DNA of 64,000 nucleotides, from contig NZ_JAIVFV010000004.1 in assembly GCF_020829445.1 (NCBI RefSeq), positions 1 to 64,000 of the forward strand, written 5' to 3'. The stretch's first letter is position 1, and the number at the start of each line of letters is the position of its first letter. This stretch comes from Nostoc sp. CHAB 5836 (lineage in GTDB: Bacteria > Cyanobacteriota > Cyanobacteriia > Cyanobacteriales > Nostocaceae). A program made the position numbers and the translations under genes. Shown here one piece after another: positions 37,204-48,277 of the stretch. A model generated the notes under the pieces. The model was given only the letters and a program-made list of their open reading frames with translations, was not told the DNA's origin and made no database searches.

Positions 37204-38094
37204 ATGACCCAATCTTTAATCGGAAAGGAAACTTCAAAGATGAAACTTGGTTCTGTTGAGCATAAGGAATTATTCTGCCGGAGCTTTATGGAAAGCTACA
37301 GGGAATACGAGCCTGAGAATCTCCCGTGGCCAGTTTTGGACGATACAGCCTTGACCTTCCTACGCAGTATACCCTTCTGGGAGAAAGCTCTGGATACAGA
37401 GCGACAAGCCGGAGCAATAGTTAGTGGTTACGCAGCCACGGTGAGCGATCCGATTTTACAAACTGCGATCGCCCTCCAAGGTAGAGAAGAATTACGCCAC
37501 GCCCGCCTACTCCAAACATTAATTGACCGTTACGGCATCGAACTGCCAGAACGTCAACCCATTCAAGTTCCCCAAAATATTGAGCCAGTCTTTACGCGCT
37601 TTGGCTTTGAAGAGTGCCTAGATACCTTCTTTGCTTACGGGCTATTTGCGATCGCCCGTGAAGCTAATGTTTTTCCAGAGTCAATCTTCACCATCTTTGA
37701 TCCCATCATAGACGAAGAGACACGCCATATTGTCTTTTTTGTCAACTGGTTTACCTATACACAAATTCATCGTGGCCAAGGATTTACCCCACTGCGGAGC
37801 GTCAAAACCCTCTGGCACTACGGCAAGGCACTCAGCAATCTGATTGCTGTCTTTGGCAATGATGACTCAAGTAGAACTGGCTTCGCCGCCACAGGTACTG
37901 ACATCTTTACCAAAGACCTGACAATCGAAAAATTTCTCAGCATTTGTCTATCGGAAAATCAGCGCCGGATGAGCAAGTATGACGCCCGATTACTTCAACC
38001 GCAATTACTACCTAGACTTGGTACCATCGCCCTGCGCACCTTCGAGTTAATACCCAAACGCAAACTTGAAACTGTCGAGAAGGCTAGTGTCTAA
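37204..38094 (+). CDS. Ferritin-like di-iron domain protein
   Basis: 296 residues. Two ExxH elements suggest a di-iron centre: EELRHARLL (Glu96, His99) and DEETRHIVFF (Glu172, His175). Upstream and central Glu residues (ALDTERQAGA, FEECLDTFFAY) complete the usual E/ExxH/E/ExxH pattern. This matches ferritin-like helical bundles; a monooxygenase or desaturase-type reaction is possible, but I cannot name the substrate. An alternative start is Met13 (37240). Its 3' end overlaps the next gene by 8 bases, so the two are likely translated together. Confidence 0.7.
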   Translation: MTQSLIGKETSKMKLGSVEHKELFCRSFMESYREYEPENLPWPVLDDTALTFLRSIPFWEKALDTERQAGAIVSGYAATVSDPILQTAIALQGREELRHARLLQTLIDRYGIELPERQPIQVPQNIEPVFTRFGFEECLDTFFAYGLFAIAREANVFPESIFTIFDPIIDEETRHIVFFVNWFTYTQIHRGQGFTPLRSVKTLWHYGKALSNLIAVFGNDDSSRTGFAATGTDIFTKDLTIEKFLSICLSENQRRMSKYDARLLQPQLLPRLGTIALRTFELIPKRKLETVEKASV

Positions 38095-38794
38095 TTTTTT
38101 GCCCATCAATACAATTCTGGTGCCCCAAGGAGCAGAATATCAAGCTGTCTGTCGCGGATTAAGCGGCCTGACTGGCTCCATCCCAACGGTAGTAGCCATA
38201 CCTGTTGGGATGAAGCCTTTGCTCAAATATCTCCAACAAGGACAATTTCTGACTCCAAAATCCAGAGTGCTGATTATGGGTATATGTGGCAGCTTGAGCG
38301 ATCGCTACACAGTTGGTGATATTGTGCTGTATGAAGATTGTATTTATCAGGGGAAGCAGCAAGAATGCGATCGCACTTTTACAGCACAATTGCACTCATC
38401 ACTCCTCACTTCCCACTCTCCACTAAACTTAGTCAAGTCATTGACAAGCGATCGCCTAATTTGGTCTGCTGCCGAAAAACGCCGTTTGGGTGAGACTTTA
38501 GCGGCTGATGTTGTTGACATGGAAGGATTTACCGCCTTAGAGTTTTTCAATGCAGCTGGAGTAGCCGTGGCAATGCTGCGAGTAGTCAGCGACGATTGTC
38601 ACCATAATATTCCCGATCTCACATCAGCAATTAACTCTGATGGCTCCCTAAACCCTTTGCCTTTAGCTACAGCAATGCTTCGACAACCCCTCGCCGCTAT
38701 TCGGCTGATTCGAGGTTCATTAACAGCATTAAACGTATTACAGCAAGTTACAAATCTGCTCTTTTCCGGCTATAAGCCAATACGCTTGGGTTAA
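38087..38794 (+). CDS. HpnG-like phosphorylase (nucleoside phosphorylase superfamily)
   Basis: Start GTG 38087, with GAGAAGG just before; the longer TTG ORF from 38066 is less likely. About 235 residues. Fold marks are ILVPQGAEYQAV, VLIMGICGSLSDRYTVGDIV, VDMEGFTALEFF and RVVSDDCHH. HpnG proteins hydrolyse adenosylhopane to ribosylhopane, after HpnH; that pathway link supports the assignment. A short LHSSLLTSHSPL insert looks repeat-derived. The C-terminus PIRLG-stop is encoded by the TACGCTTGGGTTAA repeat that follows. Confidence 0.7.
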   Translation: MSNFLPINTILVPQGAEYQAVCRGLSGLTGSIPTVVAIPVGMKPLLKYLQQGQFLTPKSRVLIMGICGSLSDRYTVGDIVLYEDCIYQGKQQECDRTFTAQLHSSLLTSHSPLNLVKSLTSDRLIWSAAEKRRLGETLAADVVDMEGFTALEFFNAAGVAVAMLRVVSDDCHHNIPDLTSAINSDGSLNPLPLATAMLRQPLAAIRLIRGSLTALNVLQQVTNLLFSGYKPIRLG

Positions 38795-38802
38795 GGATAA
38801 TT

Positions 38803-38876
38803 GTAGGTTGGGTTGAAGGTCGTGAAACCCAACAAATGCCCGAAAATGTTGGGTTTCGTTCCTCAACCCAACCTAC
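38803..38876. repeat. GTAGGTTGGGTT palindromic element
   Basis: Arms inverted, nested inside a larger CCAATACGCTTGGGTTAA...TTAACCCAAGTGTATTGG inverted repeat. Confidence 0.75.
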
Positions 38877-39429
38877 GCAAATTTATTTTTACGGCTTAAC
38901 CCAAGTGTATTGGCCTATAGGCCAATACACTTGGGTTAAGCATTTCTTTGTTCTCTTTGTTCTCTTTCTTTGCGTCCTTGGCGTCCTTCTCCCAAGGGGA
39001 GACCCTACGCGATGGCGGTTCGTTAAAAAAATTGACTTTGGCAAAGAGTTTTAGCCTTAACCCAAGCGTATTGGGCTATAGGCAGAAATAATCTGTTGCG
39101 TTTGAACGCATCGCCAACCAAATCTTGCGATTATGGTTGGGGATTCTTACGCTTTTGAAGCCAAAAGACTTCTAAGCGTTCCCAGGCATACTGGCGTCCT
39201 CAGTGAATCGTAGAAACTTTTGTCTACCCAAACCCCAGAAAAACTAGCAATTCCTAAATAATTGCTGTAAATGGTCGTGCCTCTACGAAATTTCGCTTTG
39301 CCGTACCAGTATTATTCTACTACAATGAAGATTCACTTTTATTTTGGTTCTCCCTAACCCCACCTAAAATGTAAACATTTCCAAGTATTTTTAGGTGGGG
39401 ACTGCGGGAGAACATTTCTGTTCAAAAAA

Positions 39430-39601
39430 CCGAAAAGAGGTTTTGCTTCCATGAGGAATTGAAATATGATCGTGCATAGCTGAAAAAGCCCACAAAACAC
39501 TTCAATGATTCTCTGTCACCGCAATGAAACTATTTTTACTGATTGCAGTATTTGGGAAGCCTACACTGAAACCCATCAAGCTTCAGTGTAGGAGACGTCA
39601 C
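39430..39601 (+). pseudogene. tnpB 3' relic with its right end
   Basis: It matches tnpB at 17665-17945 in pieces: CACTTCAATGATTCTC (39498), ACCGCAATGAAA (39518) and ATTTTTACTGATTGCAGTAT (39532) align to 17890-17945. It then jumps to the right-end hairpin (CCTACACTGAA/TTCAGTGTAGG) ending GTCAC. It abuts the stop codon of the next gene on the minus strand at 39602. Internal deletions leave no open frame. Confidence 0.8.
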
Positions 39602-39922
39602 CTAGTTAGTTGCTTGTACAGGTTGTTGCTGAGACACATTACCTGGTATAGGTTCCATTTTGGTTCCTGGGCCTACAGGCATAACTTCAATATGATTTAA
39701 CAAGGTAGTAACAAACGCAAACAACAAAAAAGGTAGCGATAGCAGAACGACAAGACCCGCTGTTGCTAAAGCATACACAGGTCGCTTGGCACCCATGAGC
39801 GCCAAGGCTGAAGCCAAACTTAGGGTAATTGTAATTAACCAAACAATTATTTGACCGTAAATATCACCGAAAGTCAGGGTACAGACAAACCGATACTTTT
39901 GAATATTATTTCCGCTCATCAC
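39602..39922 (-). CDS. Small membrane protein, unknown
   Basis: 106 residues (or 105 from Met2 at 39919). Two hydrophobic helices lie at about 25-45 (IIVWLITITLSLASALALMG) and 50-75 (ALATAGLVVLLSLPFLLFAF). The C-terminal tail is Pro/Gly/Gln rich. I do not recognise the family. The tnpB relic's right end sits directly beyond its stop codon. Confidence 0.5.
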   Translation of the reverse strand: MMSGNNIQKYRFVCTLTFGDIYGQIIVWLITITLSLASALALMGAKRPVYALATAGLVVLLSLPFLLFAFVTTLLNHIEVMPVGPGTKMEPIPGNVSQQQPVQATN

Positions 39923-39950
39923 ATTTGCCTCAAGTCTCTCCTAATAGGTT

Positions 39951-40269
39951 CTACGTTAGAACCATGCTTGCCTTGTAGACAATATCTAAATATTTTTGCA
40001 AGCTTCGTAATATCACTTCACAATCAGCATCAAAATTCTTGCCCGTCAAAAAAGTCCAAAACATAGTCGGGCTAAAGGTTGTCGTCAATGCATAAGCGTA
40101 GCACGTCGCAGACATGACAGAACTTGTCAGAAATGCGGGTAAAGCCAAATGCTTTTGACTCCTCAACAATATAGACTCTGTGGTTAAAGCTAAGATAATT
40201 TTTGTCATCTGTCAAAATCCAGATATTTAGGATAGAAGAATTAATTTTTTGCTCGTAAATATTAGACAT
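39951..40269 (-). pseudogene. Possible degraded small gene
   Basis: Two overlapping minus-strand frames (40072-40269 starting MSNIYEQKINSS, and 39951-40208 ending YLDIVYKASMVLT) read like one small protein split by a frameshift. I do not recognise either part. Support is limited to composition; it may be noncoding. Confidence 0.3.
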
Positions 40270-40356
40270 CTGGTAGAAATTAAATATGCGTTACCCAGAA
40301 CCCTTGTAGAGACGTAGCACTGCTACGTCAAAACAATTCTTTTTCACCAGATGTCT
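40264..40356. mobile_element. MITE copy, ATT flanks
   Basis: 93 bp, arms AGACATCTGGTAGAAA / TTTTTCACCAGATGTCT, flanked by ATT on both sides. Confidence 0.85.
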
Positions 40357-40363
40357 ATTAATT

Positions 40364-40540
40364 AGACATCTGGTGAAAAGATTTAGAAACCTTAAATTCA
40401 CGCGCAGACCTAACCCCCCTACCCCCCTTCCCTTCAAGGTAAGGGGGAATTAAAGCCTCTCGACCCTTGTCTGGCGACAGGCTGACGCCAACGGGGAAAG
40501 GTTTGGAGAGGGGTCATGCATTAATTTTCACCAGATGTCT
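40364..40540. mobile_element. Longer relative of the MITE with a different interior
   Basis: 177 bp with the same arms (AGACATCTGGTGAAA... / ...TTTTCACCAGATGTCT) but an unrelated interior (GACCTAACCCCCCTACC... and GGTTTGGAGAGGGGTC). It begins seven bases after the previous copy. Flanks ATT and ACT do not match. Confidence 0.7.
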
Positions 40541-40673
40541 ACTAGATAAATCCAGCAAACTTAGGATGTAAAAACCGATTTTTTGGTGTTAAATTTTGAG
40601 TATTGCCCGAGTTTGTTGACTTAAATCAACAAAAGTTTTTATTTTTCGGGGCAACATTGTTTTAGGAGTGAAT

Positions 40674-41516
40674 GTGAATACTATTTTTCTTCGTAAAGGT
40701 GTTTTTGGGTTGCCAAGTATAGCTGCTCTTGCATTCCTGAGTAGCAGCTTATGTGCGAATGCCCAGACAGTGGACAAGGTGAGGAATGAGCCATTAACTG
40801 AGCCTTCTGCAACCCTAGTGTCTCCCAACGAGTTTAGTACAGAACTAAACACTGCAAGCCAAAATCTTTCTACACAAACAACTGAAACATTTACAGTTAC
40901 AAATTTAACTAAGGTAGAGCAGTTGCCCAACACTGGGATAGAGGGAAACGCTAGTGTAATGCCTACACCCACTCCAGGTACAGTGCCAACCTCATCTGCG
41001 ACCCTCACCTCTGAGTTTGTACAACCAATTTCTCAAACTACTTCTCAACCATCTGTCACCAAAGTGGCGCAATCGGATATCGATTTAGGTAGAACTACCC
41101 GTGGTGGCAGCAGCTATATCGGCGTCGCTGCTAACATTGGTTTGAGGGGTGGTGACACGTCTTTGGGCGATGGTAACTTCGCAGTCGTCAGTAAAATCGG
41201 GCTGACAAATGCGATATCAGTGCGACCCTCAGCCGTACTTGGGGACAACACTACAATTTTACTTCCGATCACCTATGATTTTACCTTCAAATCAGCAGAT
41301 GCTTTTAGCGAACCGTTAGCGATCGCACCTTACGTCGGAGTAGGTGCAGCTTACAAAACTGGTGATGATTCGCAATTTGCCTTTTTGGTAACTGGTGGCA
41401 TTGATGTCCCTCTAACTCCTCAATTCACTGCAACAGCTGCTGTAAATGCCGGATTTTTCGATGAAACTAATGTGGGCTTGTTGTTAGGAGTTGGTTACAA
41501 CTTCACTGGGCTTTAA
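40674..41516 (+). CDS. Outer-membrane beta-barrel protein with signal peptide
   Basis: Start GTG 40674 (AGGAG five bases before it); a GTG at 40668 overlaps the Shine-Dalgarno and is less likely. A signal peptide at residues 1-31 (GLPSIAALAFLSSSLCANA) is followed by a Thr/Ser-rich linker to about 140. A C-terminal barrel follows with aromatic-ended strands (SYIGVAANIGLRGG, SVRPSAVLGD, ITYDFTF, APYVGVGAAY, and the terminal VGLLLGVGYNF). It should sit in the outer membrane. Function unknown. Confidence 0.75.
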   Translation: MNTIFLRKGVFGLPSIAALAFLSSSLCANAQTVDKVRNEPLTEPSATLVSPNEFSTELNTASQNLSTQTTETFTVTNLTKVEQLPNTGIEGNASVMPTPTPGTVPTSSATLTSEFVQPISQTTSQPSVTKVAQSDIDLGRTTRGGSSYIGVAANIGLRGGDTSLGDGNFAVVSKIGLTNAISVRPSAVLGDNTTILLPITYDFTFKSADAFSEPLAIAPYVGVGAAYKTGDDSQFAFLVTGGIDVPLTPQFTATAAVNAGFFDETNVGLLLGVGYNFTGL

Positions 41517-41518
41517 CA

Positions 41519-41566
41519 GTTAGGAGTTAGGAGTTAGGAGTTAGGAGTTAGGAGTTAGGAGTTACT
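41519..41566. repeat. STRR array (GTTAGGA) between convergent genes
   Basis: Seven GTTAGGA units, the last facing an inverted ACTCCTAAC that can pair with the array and could terminate both genes. Confidence 0.8.
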
Positions 41567-41575
41567 CCTAACTTT

Positions 41576-42898
41576 CTACTTGGGGGTAACTTGATCAATT
41601 ACCTTGATTTTCCCATCGTCTCCTACTGTCCAAACATCGTAAACACCGACAACATCGCCGTTAGCATCAACATCTACGTTGCCACTGGCTCCTTGGTAGT
41701 TAATTTTCTTACCATCTTTAAGCAACTTCAGTCCCTCGCAGACATCGGTAACTTCTGTGCCAGACCCACCAGCAACTTCACGGATTTTACTGGCTATACC
41801 AACACCTGTATTTTCTTTAGCAGCTTCTGCTGCCAATATCAATAAAGCAGCAGCATCCCAAGCTTGAGGAGCGTATTCTCCAGGCTCACTACCCTTTTTA
41901 TCCTTCCACAGCTTGTTGAAAGCTTCTAATGCTTTACCATCAGAACCTGGTACTGTACCGATCGCTCCAGTTAAAATATATTTACCATCACTGCCTTTGC
42001 CAACTTGTTCTGGGAAAGTCGGTGATTTCACTCCATCGGTCAGCAGAATTTGGACTCCTTTGGTCACACCTTGCTGATAGGCGGCTTTCAGGAACAGACT
42101 CCCAGTTTCGGCATAAAGTACGGCTAGGACTGCATCTGGTTTACCAGCAAAAGCAGCAGCCGCTTCTGTATCAAATGTCTGGGCTTTAGGGTCGTAGCGG
42201 ACAGGTTTGTCTTTATTAACGATGGTTCCACCCAATTTTTCAAAAGTTTGCACAAATGCTTTTTCAAAGCCAACGCCATAGTCGTTATTAATCACGACTG
42301 TAGAAACTCGCTTGAAACCTTTTTTTCTGGCAAGTTGGGCTAAAGCCAGTGCTTGGTACGTATCGGGGGGAGCAGTACGCGCCCAAAAGCCTTTATAGTC
42401 GCCTTTTTGGGCTTTTTCAGTAAAGATGGGACTGGTACTACCAGGGGAAACCAGCATAACTTTATTCGGCGTGGCAATGGAGACTGCTGCACTAGAAACG
42501 CTACTGGCAAAGGAGCCAACTACACCTGCCACTTTATCTAAAGTTGCTAGTTTGGTCATCCCGGCTGCGCCCGCTCTGGGGTCGGTTTGGTCGTCTACTT
42601 GCACTAAGCTAACTGGTTCGCCATTTACTCCACCGCAAGCGTTGACCGTATCAACGAGTAAAGGAACCGAACCCACCATCTGCTGTCCCACAGAAGCCAA
42701 GTCGCCTGTTGTCGGTAGCAGGGAACCAATTTTTAGCCCTTTAGTACTGCTTGTGGTAGTTGAGTTTGCTGCTGGGGTTGCAGTAGTTCCATTGTTAGCT
42801 GTGCCATTGGGAGTACTGCTATCACCACAAGCCCCAACTAGAAATCCAGTTGCGATGGTAGCTATACTCAAGGTTAAGGCGGCGCTAATTTTTTTCAT
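41576..42898 (-). CDS. natB: Amino-acid ABC transporter substrate-binding lipoprotein
   Basis: 440 residues. The N-terminal lipoprotein signal has a lipobox at LVGAC (Cys about 24). A Ser/Thr/Asn linker follows, then a type-I periplasmic binding fold: KIGSLLPTTGDLASVGQ, NACGGVNGEPVSLVQVDDQ, VVGSFASSVSSAAVSI. This matches NatB, the binding protein of the N-I neutral amino-acid permease of heterocystous cyanobacteria. The membrane and ATPase genes are not adjacent. A candidate NtcA site lies about 120 bases upstream. Confidence 0.88.
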   Translation of the reverse strand: MKKISAALTLSIATIATGFLVGACGDSSTPNGTANNGTTATPAANSTTTSSTKGLKIGSLLPTTGDLASVGQQMVGSVPLLVDTVNACGGVNGEPVSLVQVDDQTDPRAGAAGMTKLATLDKVAGVVGSFASSVSSAAVSIATPNKVMLVSPGSTSPIFTEKAQKGDYKGFWARTAPPDTYQALALAQLARKKGFKRVSTVVINNDYGVGFEKAFVQTFEKLGGTIVNKDKPVRYDPKAQTFDTEAAAAFAGKPDAVLAVLYAETGSLFLKAAYQQGVTKGVQILLTDGVKSPTFPEQVGKGSDGKYILTGAIGTVPGSDGKALEAFNKLWKDKKGSEPGEYAPQAWDAAALLILAAEAAKENTGVGIASKIREVAGGSGTEVTDVCEGLKLLKDGKKINYQGASGNVDVDANGDVVGVYDVWTVGDDGKIKVIDQVTPK

Positions 42899-42987
42899 AA
42901 ATCACTTTCACTCCTCAAATGTTTAGGAGCCTCAAATTAAGATTGAAACTTAATATGTAAGTTAGCTGTATCTTATCAAGACTCCAA

Positions 42988-43030
42988 AGGATAAATCATA
43001 TCATCCATGTTTGGGAGTAGAAGTGTTTAC
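42988..43030 (-). promoter_or_regulatory. Candidate NtcA-activated promoter of natB
   Basis: On the minus strand: GTA-N8-TAC (43030-43017), then 23 bases, then TATCCT (42993-42988), fitting the NtcA rule GTAN8TAC-N20-24-TAN3T. It lies about 90-130 bases before the natB start. The MITE at 43038 begins 8 bases upstream of the site. Confidence 0.45.
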
Positions 43031-43037
43031 CGCTCGT

Positions 43038-43130
43038 AGACATCTGGTGAAATTAAATATGCGTTACCCAGAACCCTTCTAGAGACGTAGCAGTGCTACG
43101 TCTCTACACTGTTTTTCACCAAATGGTGTA
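43038..43130. mobile_element. MITE copy with a degraded right arm
   Basis: The left arm is intact (AGACATCTGGTGAAATT); the right arm reads TTTTTCACCAAATGGTGT. The inner palindrome GACGTAGCAGTGCTACGTC is intact. No target duplication is seen. Confidence 0.75.
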
Positions 43131-43183
43131 TTGGTTTTTACTTTTCTACACGGAATATGCTCCGTGTAGTCCAAGTTAGAAAA

Positions 43184-43275
43184 CGGAGAGGGAGGGATTC
43201 GAACCCTCGGTACGGAGTTACCTGCCGTACAACAGATTAGCAATCTGCCGCTTTCGACCACTCAGCCACCTCTCC
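43184..43275 (-). tRNA. tRNA-Ser(GCT)
   Basis: Acceptor GGAGAGG pairs with CCTCTCC, discriminator G. The anticodon loop reads TTGCTAA (anticodon GCT, for AGU/AGC), within the CAGATTGCTAATCTG stem-loop. A long variable arm (TACGGCAG...) and GGGTTCGAATCCC T arm are present. CCA is not encoded. Confidence 0.95.
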
Positions 43276-43313
43276 TGACTCACGAATATCAATGTTACCA
43301 GACTTTTGGGGGA

Positions 43314-43392
43314 GAGTCAATAGTCAATAGTCATTTGTCATTTGTCATTTGTCAATAGTCAATAGTCAATAGTCATTTGTCATTTGTCATTT
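43314..43392. repeat. STRR array (GTCATTT / GTCAATA)
   Basis: About eleven heptamer units between tRNA-Ser and crtB. Confidence 0.85.
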
Positions 43393-43429
43393 ATAAAAGA
43401 CTAAGGACTAGGGACAAATGACTAATTTT

Positions 43430-45785
<2,356 letters not shown>

Positions 45786-45928
45786 TTAACCCTAATGCCC
45801 TTCAATATTTCTTAATGGTTTTGTTCGTTCTCATTATACGTTGCAATCCGTTACATTTGGCAGTTATTGTGCGATCGCTTCCCTAAAAAACTTTTGTCTC
45901 AGGGAATTTTACCAACGCGCACCTACCC

Positions 45929-45964
45929 AAACCTATTGCCAATACCATTGTCGGCAATAGGTTT
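45929..45964. other. 12-bp perfect inverted repeat
   Basis: AAACCTATTGCC and GGCAATAGGTTT with a 12-base loop, in the crtP/nagZ divergent gap (45786-46307). It has no T-run in either direction. The rest of the gap holds a repeat at 46079. Confidence 0.6.
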
Positions 45965-46078
45965 ACTCCCGTATTTCATCTAGATTTACATACAGGAGAT
46001 TTAGCGAAACAAAAGTATTTCCTTTGACTGAAAATAGGTAATCCCAATATCCAAGGATGTCCATCCTGAATTTGATTT

Positions 46079-46209
46079 AAGTAGAGTTACGCAAATAAAG
46101 CTAACTGCCTAAGGCTGTCATTTGTCATTTGTCCTTCGTCATTTACAACAATTTAAGGTGTATTTATGTTTCGTAATATAGTTTAGTTTATTCTTGCCGA
46201 TTTACTTTA
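46079..46209. repeat. AAGTAGGTCGGCGC-family element
   Basis: A diverged copy beginning AAGTAGAGTTACGC and ending TTGCCGATTTACTTT, with TATTTATGTTTCGTAATA in the middle. Confidence 0.65.
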
Positions 46210-46307
46210 CTAAACCTACCATTGAAAGCTCGTCCCTCTCCATAAGGGTGTAGAATCAGAGTTTATATTTTTCCAGTTGTTTGCGACACAACTATAGGTA
46301 AAGGATT

Positions 46308-47393
46308 ATGCCAATATCGCAGGAGTTAAGGCGCTTTGGACATCACCTGATTCTAGGTATTTCTGGCACGACATTAAGCGATGATGATAAACGTGCCCTT
46401 CATGAATTGAGACCGATTGGGGTAATATTTTTTGCCAAAAACTTTTTGGATAGCACCCCATATCAGATTTGGTTGGAAAGCTTTAAAGATTTGAACAGCC
46501 AGATCCGAGAATATACCGAACGTGATTCCATGTTCATGACCCTCGATCATGAAGGAGGTCGTGTAATTCGTACACCAATGCCAATTACCCGTTTTCCTCA
46601 TGCCTCGTTGCTGCGATCGCACGCCCGTGAGGTAGCAAAAGCCACAGCAGTAGAACTTAAATCACTGGGAGTAAATTTATCCTGGGCACCTGTAGCAGAT
46701 GTTTTTTCCCATCCCCACAACCCCGTCATTGGGCCTCGCGCCTTTGGTAGCACTCCCGAAACTGCTGCTCAAGGTGCTTGTGACTACTACCTTGGACTTC
46801 AAGAGTCAGGAATTTTGGGATGCGCCAAACACTTCCCTGGACATGGAGACACTACTAAGGACTCTCACATTGAGTTACCAATACTGAATTTAAGTTTAGA
46901 AGACTTGCGAGTTCGAGAATTTATACCTTTTAAGGTTTTAATCGAAATACAGATTCCTTTAATTATGACTGCTCATATCTTATTTCCCAAGATAGATACT
47001 GATGTACCTGCAACCCTTTCCCAGACTATCCTCAAAACCATACTTAGGGAGGAACTGGGCTTTGAGGGAGTAGTTGTATCTGACGACTTAGATATGAAAG
47101 CTATCTCAGATATGTTTACTAAAGCTGGTACTGTGGCGCGGTCATTTAATGCAGGCTGTGACCTGTTTATAGTCTCGCGCAACATCAATTCATCATCTAT
47201 TGAAAGAACTTATCAGATTGCTGAAGATTTTGTCGATTCCCTCAGGAAGGGTAGCTTAAATGAGTCACTAGTGGAAGCCGCCAGAGAAAGAATCGATCAA
47301 CTACTAGCAGTAACACCGCAATACCCCGTTCATGCTCTGGATAAAGATATATTATTGCAACACGCACAACTAGCGATCGCTAGTTCGTATTAA
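46308..47393 (+). CDS. Glycoside hydrolase family 3 (beta-N-acetylhexosaminidase-like)
   Basis: 361 residues. GVIFFAKNF, DHEGGRVIRTP, KHFPGHGDTTKDSH and VVSDDLDMKAI (catalytic Asp) match NagZ-type GH3 enzymes that act in peptidoglycan turnover. The His of the PGHGDT loop is the expected general acid/base. It lacks a signal peptide, consistent with a cytoplasmic enzyme. Confidence 0.88.
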   Translation: MPISQELRRFGHHLILGISGTTLSDDDKRALHELRPIGVIFFAKNFLDSTPYQIWLESFKDLNSQIREYTERDSMFMTLDHEGGRVIRTPMPITRFPHASLLRSHAREVAKATAVELKSLGVNLSWAPVADVFSHPHNPVIGPRAFGSTPETAAQGACDYYLGLQESGILGCAKHFPGHGDTTKDSHIELPILNLSLEDLRVREFIPFKVLIEIQIPLIMTAHILFPKIDTDVPATLSQTILKTILREELGFEGVVVSDDLDMKAISDMFTKAGTVARSFNAGCDLFIVSRNINSSSIERTYQIAEDFVDSLRKGSLNESLVEAARERIDQLLAVTPQYPVHALDKDILLQHAQLAIASSY

Positions 47394-47871
47394 TAATTAA
47401 CGTAAATCACCATCCACATATCTAGACTCCCAAACTTTCAGCAACCATAGGACTTACGCATTAGTCACAAAAAATAAAAGCTTTTAGTTTGTAGTCAGGG
47501 CTACCCTACGGGAACGCTCCGCGAACAGCCCTGATGAAAGAGGACTAAAGTCCTCACTACAAACTCAAAATAATATAGGACTACTATTTGATTTGTGAAC
47601 AGATACGTAGGGTGCGTTAGCGTTTTGCGTAACGCACCGAATCCTTAAGAATGGTGCGTTAGCGTTTCGCGTAACGCACCCTACAAATACTTAATGTTGT
47701 TCAAAAATCAAACCGGATTCCTATATGCCAGTTGCGTAAGTCCTAAACTAGAAAAAAGTCAGCATAATTAGTTATGATTCCCACAGTCATTGCACCCCAC
47801 CCTATAATCCCCTCCCCGCTCTTCGGGAGGGGAGACAAAGCGTAGCTTTGGCGGGGTGGGGTTGTTCGGGT
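47394..47871. other. Repeat tract of about 480 bases
   Basis: 47450-47745 is bounded by AGGACTTACGCA / TGCGTAAGTCCT. It contains the block shared in reverse with 18462-18566. It also holds the inverted pair GTAGGGTGCGTTAGCG...CGCGTAACGCACCCTAC (47608-47684). No gene is seen. Confidence 0.6.
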
Positions 47872-48108
47872 TTAGTAATGATTCAGATTAATGCCAGCTT
47901 CTTTTGCCATTGCTTCTAACCCATTAACTTGTAGAGTTTTGATTGCTTTGGTAGACAGCTTTAATCTCACCCAGCGATTTCCGCCTTCCCACCAAACACG
48001 CTTGTTTTGCAGATTAGCGTGCTGAAGGCGTTTAGTACGGCGGTGGGAGTGGGAAACAGCAAAAGCGTTATTTGCCTTTCTACCAGTTAGTACACAGCGA
48101 CGGGACAT
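47872..48108 (-). CDS. rpmB: 50S ribosomal protein L28
   Basis: 78 residues, family length. It begins [22 protein letters not shown] and contains [15 protein letters not shown]. It stands alone in front of htpG. Confidence 0.96.
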   Translation of the reverse strand: MSRRCVLTGRKANNAFAVSHSHRRTKRLQHANLQNKRVWWEGGNRWVRLKLSTKAIKTLQVNGLEAMAKEAGINLNHY

Positions 48109-48185
48109 AGCAAGTATCTCCAGATTCTTATTTTAATACAGCCTTTCTATTTTAGGCCTTAGGCAACAGAAGTGGAGAAGGGGGT

Positions 48186-48222
48186 GGGGAGTGGGGAGAT
48201 GAGGGAGATGAGGGAGATGAGG
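48186..48222. repeat. GGGAGATGA microsatellite
   Basis: Three to four GGGAGATGA units, related to the GGGGGATGA unit at 6470, 13290 and 35365. Confidence 0.75.
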
Positions 48223-48231
48223 GAGAAATAA

Positions 48232-48273
48232 TTCCTAACTTCTAACTCCTAACTCCTAACTCCTAACTCCTAA
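48232..48273. repeat. STRR array (CTAACTC)
   Basis: Five to six tandem CTAACTC heptamers immediately before the htpG stop side. Confidence 0.8.
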
Positions 48274-48277
48274 CTAT

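Larger units (their letters stand above)
38795..39601. other. Repeat tract with a tnpB relic, about 800 bases
   Basis: Contents are a GTAGGTTGGGTT element (38803-38876) nested in AACCCAAG arms, a second CAATACACTTGGGTTAAGCA repeat (38926-39065), and a TnpB relic (39430-39601). I see no gene in 39066-39430. Confidence 0.6.

Noticed and set aside
43146-43169. CTACACGGA...TCCGTGTAG hairpin downstream of tRNA-Ser
   Set aside because: Considered as a terminator, but no T-run follows in the tRNA direction.
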